From contig DATMNB010000079.1 in assembly GCA_035569435.1 (NCBI GenBank), positions 1-64,000 of the forward strand: a stretch of 64,000 nucleotides of DNA, read 5' to 3'. How positions within the stretch are numbered: position 1 is the stretch's first letter; every line of letters starts with the position of its first letter. Positions 34,507 to 42,690 of this stretch are shown piece by piece. The notes beneath the pieces were generated by a model. That model saw only the letters and a list, made by a program, of their open reading frames with translations. It did not search any database and was not told the origin of the DNA. The stretch is from DASRDS01 sp035569435. GTDB taxonomy: Bacteria > Gemmatimonadota > Gemmatimonadetes > Gemmatimonadales > Gemmatimonadaceae. Both the position numbers and the translations under genes were made by a program.

Positions 34507-35295
34507 GTGGAATACCCGCGGCCTCGGAAGCGACTTGGCCAGCACTTTCTCACGGACCGTGGCGTGTTGGCGCGGATCGCCGATGCTCTCTCACTGTCCG
34601 GCACCGAGACCGTCGTTGAAATCGGCCCTGGGCGTGGCGCGCTGACCGAGTTGCTCGCCTCGCGGGCAGCCCGCGTGGTGGCGGTCGAGTTGGACGGCAC
34701 GCTGGCTGGCCTGCTCAGGGTGCAGTACGCACTCGATCCGCGCGTGACGATCGTGGAGCGTGACATCCTCGACGTCCGGCCTGCGGAGGTGGCGGGGACG
34801 GACGACTATGTGCTGGCCGGGAACGTCCCCTATTACATCACGACGCCGATCCTCTTTCACGTGCTGCGGCCGCCCGCGCCAACGCGGGCGGTCTTTCTGG
34901 TGCAGCGCGAGGTCGCCGAACGGGTGGTGTCGCCACCCGGTTCCAAGGTGTATGGAGCGCTATCGGTCAACGTCCAAGCGGTGGCGGACGCGCAGATCCT
35001 GTTTACGGTCCCGCCGCGCGCGTTCAACCCTCCACCAACGGTGGAGTCGTCGGTCCTGATGGTGACGCCACGCGCCAATCCCCTGGTGGTCGAGGATGGA
35101 TTTTCCGAGTGGGTCGTGGCGCTGTTCGGGCTGCGGCGCAAGCAGATGGGCCGCATTCTGCGGACCGTGTGGCGGCTCGACGCGCCACGGGCTGAAGGGC
35201 TGCTGGCGCAAGCTGGCATCCCAGCCGACCGACGGCCGGAGACGTTGAGCCCCGAGGCGCTGGCCGGACTCTATCGCTTGTGGGCCAAGGCGTAG
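34507..35295 (+). CDS. rsmA: 16S rRNA dimethyladenosine transferase RsmA (KsgA)
   Basis: The 262-residue protein has KRLGQHFLTD, the SAM motif VEIGPGRGALTELLA and catalytic GNVPYYITTPI (NxPY). It dimethylates A1518/A1519 of 16S rRNA late in 30S assembly. The GTG start directly follows the phosphatase stop. The 3' end overlaps the convergent rex gene by 25 bp. Confidence 0.94.
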   Translation: MEYPRPRKRLGQHFLTDRGVLARIADALSLSGTETVVEIGPGRGALTELLASRAARVVAVELDGTLAGLLRVQYALDPRVTIVERDILDVRPAEVAGTDDYVLAGNVPYYITTPILFHVLRPPAPTRAVFLVQREVAERVVSPPGSKVYGALSVNVQAVADAQILFTVPPRAFNPPPTVESSVLMVTPRANPLVVEDGFSEWVVALFGLRRKQMGRILRTVWRLDAPRAEGLLAQAGIPADRRPETLSPEALAGLYRLWAKA

Positions 35296-35897
35296 GAGAG
35301 CCCTTCCAGCTCGAGCGCCATGTTGACCGTCTTGACGGTCACCGAGTCGGGGACACGGAGCGGTGTGGGCGCGAAGTTCAGAATCGCCCGAATGCCCGCT
35401 CGCACGACGTGGTCGGCCGTGGCTTGGGCCGTGTCGGCCGGGATGGCCAGGACGGCGATGTCGGGTTTTTCGCGCGAGGCGTCCCGGCCGAGGTGGGCCA
35501 CGTCGCGGATTGGATGCCCGTCCCAGCTGCGGCCGATCTTTTCGGCGTCATTGTCGTAGACGCCGACGATCCGAAACCCGTGCTGGCTGAATCCGGGGTA
35601 GTGGGCGAGCGCGGAGCCGATGCGGCCGGCGCCGATGATGACGACGCGCCACTCGCGCTCGAGTCCGAGGATGTCGCGGAGCCGTTCGACGAGGTCGGGG
35701 ATGGGATAGCCCAAGCCGCGTTTGCCAAACGACCCGAACGACGAGAGATCCTTGCGGACCTGCGCCGACGTGGTGCCGCCGAGCGCCGCCAGGGTGTCGC
35801 TGGAGATCGTGCGGAGTCCGCGTCCGAGCGCCTCCTCCACGAATCGGAGGTAGAGCGACAGTCGGCGGACCGTCGAGTCGGCGATGTGCTTCGGCAC
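35271..35897 (-). CDS. rex: Redox-sensing transcriptional repressor Rex
   Basis: The 208-residue protein has an N-terminal winged helix (RRLSLYLRFVEEAL, TTSAQVRKDLSSFGSFGKRG) and a Rossmann NAD(H)-binding domain (IIGAGRIGSALA), ending with the domain-swapped C-terminal helix. Rex releases its operator when NADH/NAD+ rises. The start is GTG at 35897. A perfect Rex operator lies 16 bp upstream (35913-35930), so autoregulation is strongly suggested. Confidence 0.96.
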   Translation of the reverse strand: MPKHIADSTVRRLSLYLRFVEEALGRGLRTISSDTLAALGGTTSAQVRKDLSSFGSFGKRGLGYPIPDLVERLRDILGLEREWRVVIIGAGRIGSALAHYPGFSQHGFRIVGVYDNDAEKIGRSWDGHPIRDVAHLGRDASREKPDIAVLAIPADTAQATADHVVRAGIRAILNFAPTPLRVPDSVTVKTVNMALELEGLSYALAHKR

Positions 35898-35912
35898 GGC
35901 TGTCGAATAGGC

Positions 35913-35930
35913 TTGTGAATTGCTTCACAA
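35913..35930. promoter_or_regulatory. Rex operator (ROP site)
   Basis: TTGTGAATTGCTTCACAA is a TTGTGA-N6-TCACAA inverted repeat, the textbook Rex box. On the minus strand its TTGTGA serves as a -35 with TATTCG further on for rex; on the plus strand its right half overlaps the -35 (TTCACA) of the exonuclease gene. One Rex dimer here would control both genes. Confidence 0.9.
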
Positions 35931-35951
35931 GTTAGGGTCCGCGATTAAATT
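35924..35951 (+). promoter_or_regulatory. Promoter of DEDDh exonuclease gene
   Basis: TTCACA (35924-35929), a 16-bp spacer and TAAATT (35946-35951). The GTG start (35958) is 6 nt downstream of the -10, so the transcript is probably leaderless. The -35 lies within the Rex operator. Confidence 0.5.
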
Positions 35952-35957
35952 TTGCCC

Positions 35958-36689
35958 GTGGAGTTGACGCGAGACCGAGCCGCCGAGCTGCTCGCCGCCG
36001 GCCCGGCCGATTCGGTGGCGGTGGTGGCGTACGCGTGCGGCCTGTCGGGTGCCCCGGTGCCGGTCGCCGACCACATGGCGGCCGTGCTGCTCGACCACCC
36101 GCGGTTTTGCCGGCATCTTGACGGACGGTGGGGCCTGACGCCGACCTACGACGTGGCCCGCTCGACGACATACGCGGTCGTCGACGTCGAGACCACGGGC
36201 GGTCCCTTCCTGGCGGGGCATCGCATTACCGAGGTGGCGGTCGCCGTCGTCCGTGACGGGGCGATCCACGAGGTGTTCGAGACGCTGGTGAATCCCGAGC
36301 GGTCCATCCCGCCCTTTGTGTCGGCGTTGACCCATATTACCTGGGCCATGGTCCGCGACAAGCCGAGGTTTGCCGACATCCGCGACGACCTGCTGGCGGC
36401 GCTTCACAGAAAGGTGTTCGTGGCGCACAACGTGGCGTTCGACTGGAAGTTCGTGTCCGGGGAGATCGCGCGCGCCGGCGGACCGCCCCTCGCCGGACGG
36501 CGGCTCTGCACCGTGAAGCTCGCCCGGCGAGTCTTGCCCCAGCTCCGTCGCCGGTCCCTCGACCATCTGGCCCGACACTACGGCGTGCGCATCACGGCCC
36601 GCCATCGCGCGGGGGGCGACGCGGTGGCGACGGCCGAGTGCTTGATTCGCATGCTCGGCGATGCCGCGGACCGGGGGATCGCCGTATGA
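35958..36689 (+). CDS. DEDDh 3'-5' exonuclease (DnaQ/PolIII epsilon-like)
   Basis: The 243-residue protein has a ~75-residue N-terminal extension and then an exonuclease domain with Exo I VVDVETTG, Exo II VAHNVAFDWKF and Exo IIIepsilon HRAGGDAVATAE, giving the D-E-D-H-D set. It may proofread or trim DNA or RNA ends. A TTG at 35952 is possible, but GTG 35958 fits the promoter spacing. It shares its control region with rex, so redox control of a nuclease is implied. Confidence 0.85.
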   Translation: MELTRDRAAELLAAGPADSVAVVAYACGLSGAPVPVADHMAAVLLDHPRFCRHLDGRWGLTPTYDVARSTTYAVVDVETTGGPFLAGHRITEVAVAVVRDGAIHEVFETLVNPERSIPPFVSALTHITWAMVRDKPRFADIRDDLLAALHRKVFVAHNVAFDWKFVSGEIARAGGPPLAGRRLCTVKLARRVLPQLRRRSLDHLARHYGVRITARHRAGGDAVATAECLIRMLGDAADRGIAV

Positions 36690-36699
36690 CACGGGTCAT

Positions 36700-37575
36700 A
36701 TGACCGTCCCGACGCCTTTGGTCGAGACCCGGCAGATCGGCCGCTTTCGCGTCCACGCCATCCAGGCCGGCGGCCAACTGCTCGACGGCGGCGCCATGTT
36801 CGGCATCGTCCCCAAGCCCCTCTGGGAAAAGCGCATCCCCGCCGATGCCCGGAACCGCATCCAGATGGGCATGCGGTGCCTGGTGATCGAGCACGATGTG
36901 GGGTTGATCCTCGTCGACACGGGTGCCGGCAACAAGGAGTCGGCCAAGTTCTACGACATCTATGGCATCGAGAACGCCTGCCCCGATGGCCGGACGGGGC
37001 TCGAGGCCGGCCTGGCGGCCTTGGGCCATACGCCCGATGACATTGCCTTGGTGATCGACAGCCACCTGCATTTCGATCACGGCGGTGGAAATACCTACCG
37101 CGATGCCCAGGGAACGACGCGGCTGACGTTTCCTCGCGCGCGCTACATCGTGCAGGCGGGTGAGTACCACTATGCCACTCACACCAACGAGCGCACGGCC
37201 GGGAGCTACTTCGACCATAACTACGTGCCGGTGTACGAGGCTGGCCGCTTCGACTTGGTGGAGGGCGAGCGGGAGATCGTCACCGGGGTGCGCGTCGTAC
37301 CGACGCCGGGGCACACGCCGCACCATCAGAGCATCCGCATCGACGGCGGCGGCGAGGTGGGGTTTTTCCTGGGCGATCTCGTGCCGACAACAGCGCATTT
37401 GCCGTTGGCGTGGATCATGGGCTACGACGTGGAGCCCTTGGTCACGCTGGAAACGAAGCGGCGGACGTTGGCGCGGGCCGTGACCGAGGGGTGGCAGGTG
37501 GCATTTTGCCATGACGCCACGACGGGGTGGGGGTGTCTGACCGAGGGCGAGAAGGGATACACCCTGTCGGCTTGA
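36700..37575 (+). CDS. MBL-fold metallo-hydrolase
   Basis: The 291-residue metallo-beta-lactamase-fold protein has SHLHFDHGGG (HxHxDH), the second-site TPGHTPHH and FFLGDLVPT. This matches the lactonase/AHL-hydrolase-like and related hydrolase branch, but the substrate is unknown. The start is ATG 36700 (GTCATATGAC palindrome), 11 nt after the exonuclease stop, so it may share the Rex-controlled promoter. Its 3' end contains the infC -35 element. Confidence 0.88.
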   Translation: MTVPTPLVETRQIGRFRVHAIQAGGQLLDGGAMFGIVPKPLWEKRIPADARNRIQMGMRCLVIEHDVGLILVDTGAGNKESAKFYDIYGIENACPDGRTGLEAGLAALGHTPDDIALVIDSHLHFDHGGGNTYRDAQGTTRLTFPRARYIVQAGEYHYATHTNERTAGSYFDHNYVPVYEAGRFDLVEGEREIVTGVRVVPTPGHTPHHQSIRIDGGGEVGFFLGDLVPTTAHLPLAWIMGYDVEPLVTLETKRRTLARAVTEGWQVAFCHDATTGWGCLTEGEKGYTLSA

Positions 37576-37599
37576 CTATCCGGCCGGTTCGGCTAACTT
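37572..37599 (+). promoter_or_regulatory. infC operon promoter
   Basis: TTGACT (37572-37577), a 16-bp spacer and TAACTT (37594-37599). The -35 overlaps the TGA stop of the MBL gene. Same -10 as the rpsU promoter. Expected transcript start is near 37606. Confidence 0.7.
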
Positions 37600-37605
37600 T
37601 TGGTG

Positions 37606-37783
37606 GGACAATACGCTAAGTAGTCCGGCGTGGTGCCGGGCTCACCCTCCGGCCTCCGTGTGAGTGCTGTAGGAGTTCGTACCGAACGACGACGCCTGCT
37701 AGGTGGAGGTTGGTCGTCGCCGTGCGCGGACTCCGTTGGCTGGGGTTCGCGTTTTGTGTGTTCACTCTCGAGGGATTGGCGAC
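37606..37783 (+). promoter_or_regulatory. Structured 5' leader of infC-rpmI-rplT
   Basis: About 180 nt of untranslated leader. Visible stems: CCGGC/GCCGG (37625-37629 with 37635-37639), GTTCG/CGAAC (near 37675-37687) and CGACGAC/GTCGTCG flanking a ~19-nt loop (near 37686-37718). In many bacteria this operon is autoregulated by IF-3 start-codon discrimination or by L20 binding a leader; the leader could serve such a role, but no specific L20 motif is recognised. Confidence 0.45.
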
Positions 37784-38299
37784 ATTCAGGACAACACCAA
37801 GCGGGTTCGCGTCAACCGGCAGATTCGCATCAGTCCGATCCGTGTCATCGCGGCGGACGGCAGCCAGTTGGGAATCATGGACGTCGATGCCGCGCTCAGT
37901 GCGGCGATCGAGCAGGGACTGGATCTGGTCGAGGTCGCACCGATGGCCCGGCCGCCCGTGGCCCGCATCATGGACTACGGCAAGTTCAAGTTCGAGCAGG
38001 CCAAGATGGCCCGGCAGGCCAAGAAGAAGCAGCACGTCATTCACCTGAAAGAGGTGAAGTACCGGCCGGGGATCGAGGACCATGATTTCGAGACCAAGAC
38101 CCGCCACGCGCGCGAGTTTCTGCAGGATGGCAACAAGGTCAAGGTGACGATGATGTTCCGGGGACGGCAGATCGCGCACCCGGAGTTGGGCAAGGAAGTG
38201 GTGGATCGAGTGGCGGCGGCGCTGACGGACATCGCCAAGGTCGAGAGCGACGCCAAGCTCGAGGGCAAGTCGATGATCATGATACTGACTCCGAGATAG
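37784..38299 (+). CDS. infC: Translation initiation factor IF-3
   Basis: The ~171-residue product has the IF-3 N-domain (VNRQIRISPIRVI) and C-domain (KEVKYRPGIEDHDFETKTRHA, MMFRGRQ). No ATG/GTG/TTG lies in frame between the Shine-Dalgarno GAGGG (37769-37774) and the conserved N-terminus. ATT at 37784, ~8 nt from that site, is the best start, as in E. coli infC, where AUU allows autoregulation. A GTG at 37703 would add 27 unconserved residues. It is followed by rpmI and rplT. Confidence 0.9.
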   Translation: MQDNTKRVRVNRQIRISPIRVIAADGSQLGIMDVDAALSAAIEQGLDLVEVAPMARPPVARIMDYGKFKFEQAKMARQAKKKQHVIHLKEVKYRPGIEDHDFETKTRHAREFLQDGNKVKVTMMFRGRQIAHPELGKEVVDRVAAALTDIAKVESDAKLEGKSMIMILTPR

Positions 38300-38312
38300 G
38301 ACGGCTGTTTCG

Positions 38313-38510
38313 ATGCCAAAAATGAAGACTCATAAGGGCGCCAAGAAGCGCTTCTCCCTGACGGCGTCGGGGAAGGTGCGCCGCCTGAAAGCGTTCAAGA
38401 GCCACATCCTGACCAAGAAGTCCGCCAAGCGGAAGCGGAACCTCCGCCGTCCGACCACGGTCGCCACCAACGGCGAGGCGAAGCGGATCAAGCGCCTCAT
38501 TCAGGCCTAA
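38313..38510 (+). CDS. rpmI: 50S ribosomal protein L35
   Basis: The 65-residue, very basic protein begins MPKMKTHKGAKKRFSLTASGK and matches bL35 along its whole length. It lies between infC and rplT in the conserved operon. Confidence 0.97.
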   Translation: MPKMKTHKGAKKRFSLTASGKVRRLKAFKSHILTKKSAKRKRNLRRPTTVATNGEAKRIKRLIQA

Positions 38511-38519
38511 GGAGGACTC

Positions 38520-38882
38520 GTGCCGCGCGTCAAATCCAACGTCGTCCGCCTCAAGCGGAAAAAGCAGATCATGAAGGCGGCCCGCGGTGCATACGGCGGG
38601 CGTAGCAAACTATGGAAGGCCGCGAAGGAGACCGTCGAGCGCGGGTGGCGCTATGCGTACCGCGATCGCAAGAACAAGAAGCGCGATTTCCGGCGCCTCT
38701 GGATCACGCGGATCAACGCGGCGGCTCACCTGAACGACATGAGCTACAGCGTCTTCATGAACGGCCTCAAAAAGGCCGGGATCGAGGTCGATCGCAAGAT
38801 TCTTGCGGATCTCGCCGTGCGCGATCCGCAGGCCTTTGCCGCCCTCGCCGAGCAAGCGCGCAACGCCCTGACGGCGGCCTGA
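38520..38882 (+). CDS. rplT: 50S ribosomal protein L20
   Basis: The 120-residue protein begins with the conserved basic tail (RVKSNVVRLKRKKQIMKAARG) and RVARALR-like helices. bL20 nucleates 50S assembly and can repress its own operon. GTG 38520 is preceded by GGAGGA at good spacing. A strong terminator follows the stop by 16 nt. Confidence 0.97.
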   Translation: MPRVKSNVVRLKRKKQIMKAARGAYGGRSKLWKAAKETVERGWRYAYRDRKNKKRDFRRLWITRINAAAHLNDMSYSVFMNGLKKAGIEVDRKILADLAVRDPQAFAALAEQARNALTAA

Positions 38883-38898
38883 TAGGCCTGCCAGTGTA

Positions 38899-38948
38899 AG
38901 CGGCGCCAGCGCGACGGGATCGTCTGCGCTGGCGCCGCTCTGTATTTT
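38899..38948 (+). terminator. Rho-independent terminator after rplT
   Basis: AGCGGCGCCAGCGC (38899-38912) and GCGCTGGCGCCGCT (38926-38939) form a perfect 14-bp stem; the loop can add a GAC/GTC pair. The stem is followed by CTGTATTTT. This is the clearest intrinsic terminator in the window. Its TATTTT also reads as the -10 of pheS. Confidence 0.9.
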
Positions 38949-38955
38949 CCCCCAT

Positions 38956-40011
38956 ATGACGTCTGTGTCCGACACTCCAATCTCGCTGGCCGAGTTCAAA
39001 CAGCGCGTTGCCGTGCTCGAGGTGGCTGCGCCTCCCCTGGTCCATAGTTCTGGATCCCTGGCCGCGCTCGAGGAGGTCCGTGCCGATCTCGTCGGCCGCA
39101 CTCGGGGCCGCGTGAAGGAGATTGAGGCGCTGGTGCCCGTCCTTGCCGCCGGGGACCGCCCAACGGCCGGTCGCTTGGTGCAAGGGTTACGCGCGCTGAT
39201 TGAAGGGGCAATTCAGATCAGGAGCGCGGAGCTGGCACCGGCCGAAACCGCGAACGCGCCGCGCCCCGATCTCTCGATGCCGGCCCGCACCGTCTGGCGC
39301 GGCGGACCGCACCCGGTGACCGTCGTGATCGACGAGATCACGGCGATCTTCCGCGAGCTGGGGTTCACCGTGGCCCTGGGGCCCGAGGCCGAGACCAACT
39401 GGTACAACTTTGGCGCGCTCAACTTTCCGGCCGACCACCCGGCCATGGATCTACACGACACGCTCTACCTGAGCGATGACGTCGTGCTGCGCACCCATAC
39501 GTCGCCGGTCCAGGTCCGCACCCTGCAGCAGTCGCCGCCGCCAATCCGCATCATTGCGCCGGGTAACTGCTACCGTCGCGACTTCTTCGATGCGTCGCAC
39601 GCGCCGATGTTCGCGCAGATCGAGGGCCTGGCCGTCGACGAGGGTGTGAGCTTTGTCGATCTCAAGGCGACGCTTACGCATTTCGCCAGTCGCTTCTTTG
39701 GCACGACCGTGACCCGCTTCCGTCCGAGCTATTTCCCGTTCACCGAGCCGTCCGCCGAGATGGATGTGCAGTGCCAGATCTGCCACGGCGCTGGCTGCGC
39801 CACGTGTAAGCAGACGGGATGGGTCGAGATACTCGGCTCGGGAATGGTGCATCCCGCGGTCCTCGAGGCGGCCGGCGTTGACGCTGAGCGGTACTCGGGG
39901 TGGGCGTTTGGCATGGGCCCGGCCCGGATCGCCACGCAGCGCTACGGCATTCCCGACATTCGGGAACTGTACGACACGGACGTGCGCGTCCTCGAGTCGC
40001 TCACGCGATGA
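38956..40011 (+). CDS. pheS: Phenylalanine--tRNA ligase alpha subunit
   Basis: The 351-residue class II synthetase catalytic subunit has an N-terminal coiled coil (~1-95), motif 2 region around RTHTSPVQVRTL and GNCYRRD, the Cys-rich CQICHGAGCATC hairpin and motif 3 GWAFGMGPARIA. It charges tRNA-Phe as an alpha2beta2 complex. The ATG is 7 nt after TATTTT (38943-38948), a leaderless arrangement. Its stop overlaps pheT (ATGA). Confidence 0.96.
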   Translation: MTSVSDTPISLAEFKQRVAVLEVAAPPLVHSSGSLAALEEVRADLVGRTRGRVKEIEALVPVLAAGDRPTAGRLVQGLRALIEGAIQIRSAELAPAETANAPRPDLSMPARTVWRGGPHPVTVVIDEITAIFRELGFTVALGPEAETNWYNFGALNFPADHPAMDLHDTLYLSDDVVLRTHTSPVQVRTLQQSPPPIRIIAPGNCYRRDFFDASHAPMFAQIEGLAVDEGVSFVDLKATLTHFASRFFGTTVTRFRPSYFPFTEPSAEMDVQCQICHGAGCATCKQTGWVEILGSGMVHPAVLEAAGVDAERYSGWAFGMGPARIATQRYGIPDIRELYDTDVRVLESLTR

Positions 40012-42401
40012 ATGCGTCGCTGGAGTGGCTGTCGGCGTTCGTCGACAGCGGCCTGTCGGGGACCCAGATGCGCGACCTCCTCACGGCCCGCGTCGCGACC
40101 GTGGATGCGGTCGAGGCGCTGCGTGCCGATCTGGCGCCCATTGTCGTCGGCGAGGTGCTGACGGCCGAACGGCACCCGGATAGTGATCACCTCTGGATCA
40201 CGACGGTCGACGTGGGTGGCGAGGCGCCGCTCGATGTCATCTGCGGCGCGCCCAACGTCCGAGTGGGTGTGCGCTACCCATTTGCCCCCGTGGGCGCGAC
40301 CATGCCCGACGGCATGCGGATCGAACGGCGCAAGATCCGCGGGCGCCTCTCCAATGGCATGCTCTGCTCGGCGCGTGAGCTCGGCCTGGGCACGGAGCAC
40401 GAGGGCATTCTCCCGCTCCATACGACCGCCGCGCCAGGGACCCCCTTGCTCGATGCCGTCGCGCTCGGCGACGTGCGCCTCGTCATCGATGTCACGCCGA
40501 ATCGTCCGGACCTGCTATCGCACCGCGGCCTGGGCCGCGAGATCGCGGCGGCGGTGGGTCGGCCGCTCGTCGTGCCCGACAAGGCGGCGGACCTGCCGGA
40601 CCCTCGCGCCAACGGGACGGTGCCCGTCAGGGTTGACCATCCGGATGATGCGCCGACGTTCGTGGCGATTGCGTTGCGCAATGTCCGCGTGGGGCCAAGC
40701 CCTGAGTGGCTCGTGCGGCGGTTGGCTGCCGTGGGCGTGCGGTCGATCAACAATGTCGTGGACATCACGAACTACATGCTCCATGGCTACGGGCAGCCGA
40801 CACACGCCTACGATCTCGACCGGTTGACCGGCGGGCTGACAGTGCGGCGTGCCCGGTCGGGCGAGCGGCTGGTCACGCTCGATGGCGACGACCGCCTGCT
40901 CGATGCGTCGATGATCGTCATCGCCGACGATGCGCGGGCGCAGGGGCTGGCGGGTGTCATGGGCGGTCATGACAGCGAAGTGACCGGGACGACGACGCGC
41001 ATGCTGCTGGAGATGGCGTCCTTTTCGCCGTCCCGCGTGCGTCGGACGGCGCGCGCGCTCGGGCTGTCGACCGATGCGAGCTACCGGTTCGAGCGCGGCG
41101 TGCCGCCCGAGCTCCCGCTCGATGTCGCGCCGATCGCGGTCGCCCTGCTGCAGTCGCTCGCCGGGGCGTCGGTCGAAGGCGTGCCAACAGCGGTAACCCG
41201 GCCCCGCGAACCCAAGGTCGTGCCCTTACGGCCGGCGCGGATCGAGCGGTTCCTGGGCATCCCGATTCCGGTGGCCGAGGTTGACCGGCTCCTATCTGCT
41301 ATCGGGTTCAGGGTGGAAGAATCACAAAACGGGCTACTGGTGACTGTTCCGTGGTTCCGATCCGACGTGACCGCCGAGGTGGATCTCCTCGAGGAAGTCG
41401 CTCGCCTACGGGGCTATGACAGCTTTCCGGCCGACTTGAGGCCGTATCGGCCGACGACGACAGTCGACGCGCCAGCGGTGGCCGTCGCTGATCGCGTGCG
41501 CGAGACGCTGGTGGCGCTCGGACTCTACGAGGCCCGCCCCATTCCCTTTGTGGCGGATGCGGGGCCAGAGGGCGTCAAGGTCCGCAATCCACTGGCCGAG
41601 AACGAGGCGTACCTCCGGTCGGATTTGCTGACGCCGTTGGCGAGGCGCGCCGAGCACAATCTCAGACACATGACCGGCGACATCCGGCTGTTCGAGGTTG
41701 GCACCGTCTTTCGGCGCGGCGACGCGCGGCCCGTCGAAGAGGTCCACGTCGCAGCGCTGATCATGGGCGCTCGGCGACCGCCGCATTTCACGGAGCCTCA
41801 CCCGCCAGTCTTCGACGAATGGGACGCCAGAGGGATCGCCGAGCGGCTCGCGAGCACGACATTCCCGGCGGCGACGATCGAGTTGGCGCCCGGTCTGGAG
41901 GACACGGACGTCCTCTGGCACGTCCGTGTCGACAACACAGCCCGTGGTGCCGTGCGGCGTCTGACGCTCGACGCGCCACCCTGGGCGGCACCGACGTATG
42001 GCGTCGAGCTGTGCATCGAGAAAACGCCAACCGACGCGGTCGCGCCTCCGGGGCATCACGCCTACGGTGCGACGGGCGGGGTGGCTCGGCACGTGCCTCG
42101 GTATGTGGCGCCACCCTCAGTTCCGGCGGTGGAGCGCGACGTGACCCTCCTGGTGCGCGACGACCTCGTTGGCGGCGCGGGGGCAGTTGGGCGTGTGTTG
42201 GGTGGAGAGTTTCTGGAATCGTCTGACGTTGTCAACGAGTACCGCGGCCCGGGCGTGCCGGACGGGGTCCGCGCCGTCACCTGGCGGTTGACGTTCCGCC
42301 ATCCAACGCGCACTCTTACCGAGAAAGAGGTTGATGCCGCGCAGCGTAAGCTGTTGCGAACATTGGAGACGGAGCTCGGTGTCCGACAGCGAAGCGCCTA
42401 G
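40008..42401 (+). CDS. pheT: Phenylalanine--tRNA ligase beta subunit
   Basis: The 797-residue beta subunit has the EMAP/tRNA-binding domain (~40-150, ICGAPNVRVG), B3/B4 editing domain, B5 domain (~395-470), a catalytic-like core and a C-terminal FDX-ACB domain. The frame is open upstream, but ATG 40008 overlaps the pheS stop and starts at the conserved N-terminus. Its last 23 bases overlap the next small gene. Confidence 0.95.
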   Translation: MNASLEWLSAFVDSGLSGTQMRDLLTARVATVDAVEALRADLAPIVVGEVLTAERHPDSDHLWITTVDVGGEAPLDVICGAPNVRVGVRYPFAPVGATMPDGMRIERRKIRGRLSNGMLCSARELGLGTEHEGILPLHTTAAPGTPLLDAVALGDVRLVIDVTPNRPDLLSHRGLGREIAAAVGRPLVVPDKAADLPDPRANGTVPVRVDHPDDAPTFVAIALRNVRVGPSPEWLVRRLAAVGVRSINNVVDITNYMLHGYGQPTHAYDLDRLTGGLTVRRARSGERLVTLDGDDRLLDASMIVIADDARAQGLAGVMGGHDSEVTGTTTRMLLEMASFSPSRVRRTARALGLSTDASYRFERGVPPELPLDVAPIAVALLQSLAGASVEGVPTAVTRPREPKVVPLRPARIERFLGIPIPVAEVDRLLSAIGFRVEESQNGLLVTVPWFRSDVTAEVDLLEEVARLRGYDSFPADLRPYRPTTTVDAPAVAVADRVRETLVALGLYEARPIPFVADAGPEGVKVRNPLAENEAYLRSDLLTPLARRAEHNLRHMTGDIRLFEVGTVFRRGDARPVEEVHVAALIMGARRPPHFTEPHPPVFDEWDARGIAERLASTTFPAATIELAPGLEDTDVLWHVRVDNTARGAVRRLTLDAPPWAAPTYGVELCIEKTPTDAVAPPGHHAYGATGGVARHVPRYVAPPSVPAVERDVTLLVRDDLVGGAGAVGRVLGGEFLESSDVVNEYRGPGVPDGVRAVTWRLTFRHPTRTLTEKEVDAAQRKLLRTLETELGVRQRSA

Positions 42402-42690
42402 CGTGGCAGCCAGTGACCGCCCTGAGCTCGCGTCGTTCCGGGAGCTGGAATCGCTCGTCCGGCATCTCGGCGACGAGCTCGCCGGCTTTCGGCGCCGGGC
42501 GCTCCAAGCCGAGGCGCGACTCAAGGCGATCGAAACGGGCGGCGGTCCGGCCAGTGCCGGCCTGATCGAGCGGGTCGCGGTGCTCGAGGCTGAGAATCGC
42601 GACTTGGCGCGGCGGGTGGAGTCGGCGACCGGAAAGGCCCGACACATGTTGGCGCGTGTGCGCTTCCTGCGACAACAGCAGGAGGAATGA
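42379..42690 (+). CDS. Small coiled-coil protein preceding zapA (candidate divisome partner)
   Basis: The 103-residue product, from GTG 42379, is hydrophilic and largely helical with heptad-like leucines (ELESLVRHLGDEL, VAVLEAENRDLARRV) and a C-terminal basic/Gln tail. It overlaps pheT at its start and zapA at its stop (ATGA). No family is recognised with certainty. Size, coiled coil and coupling with zapA resemble ZapB-like or other FtsZ-ring accessory proteins; that function is inference. Confidence 0.7.
   Translation: MSDSEAPSVAASDRPELASFRELESLVRHLGDELAGFRRRALQAEARLKAIETGGGPASAGLIERVAVLEAENRDLARRVESATGKARHMLARVRFLRQQQEE

Noticed and set aside
37606..37783. Named ribosomal-protein (L20) leader
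   Set aside because: Stems are present but I cannot match them to a known L20 or IF-3 leader motif, so only a generic structured leader is reported.
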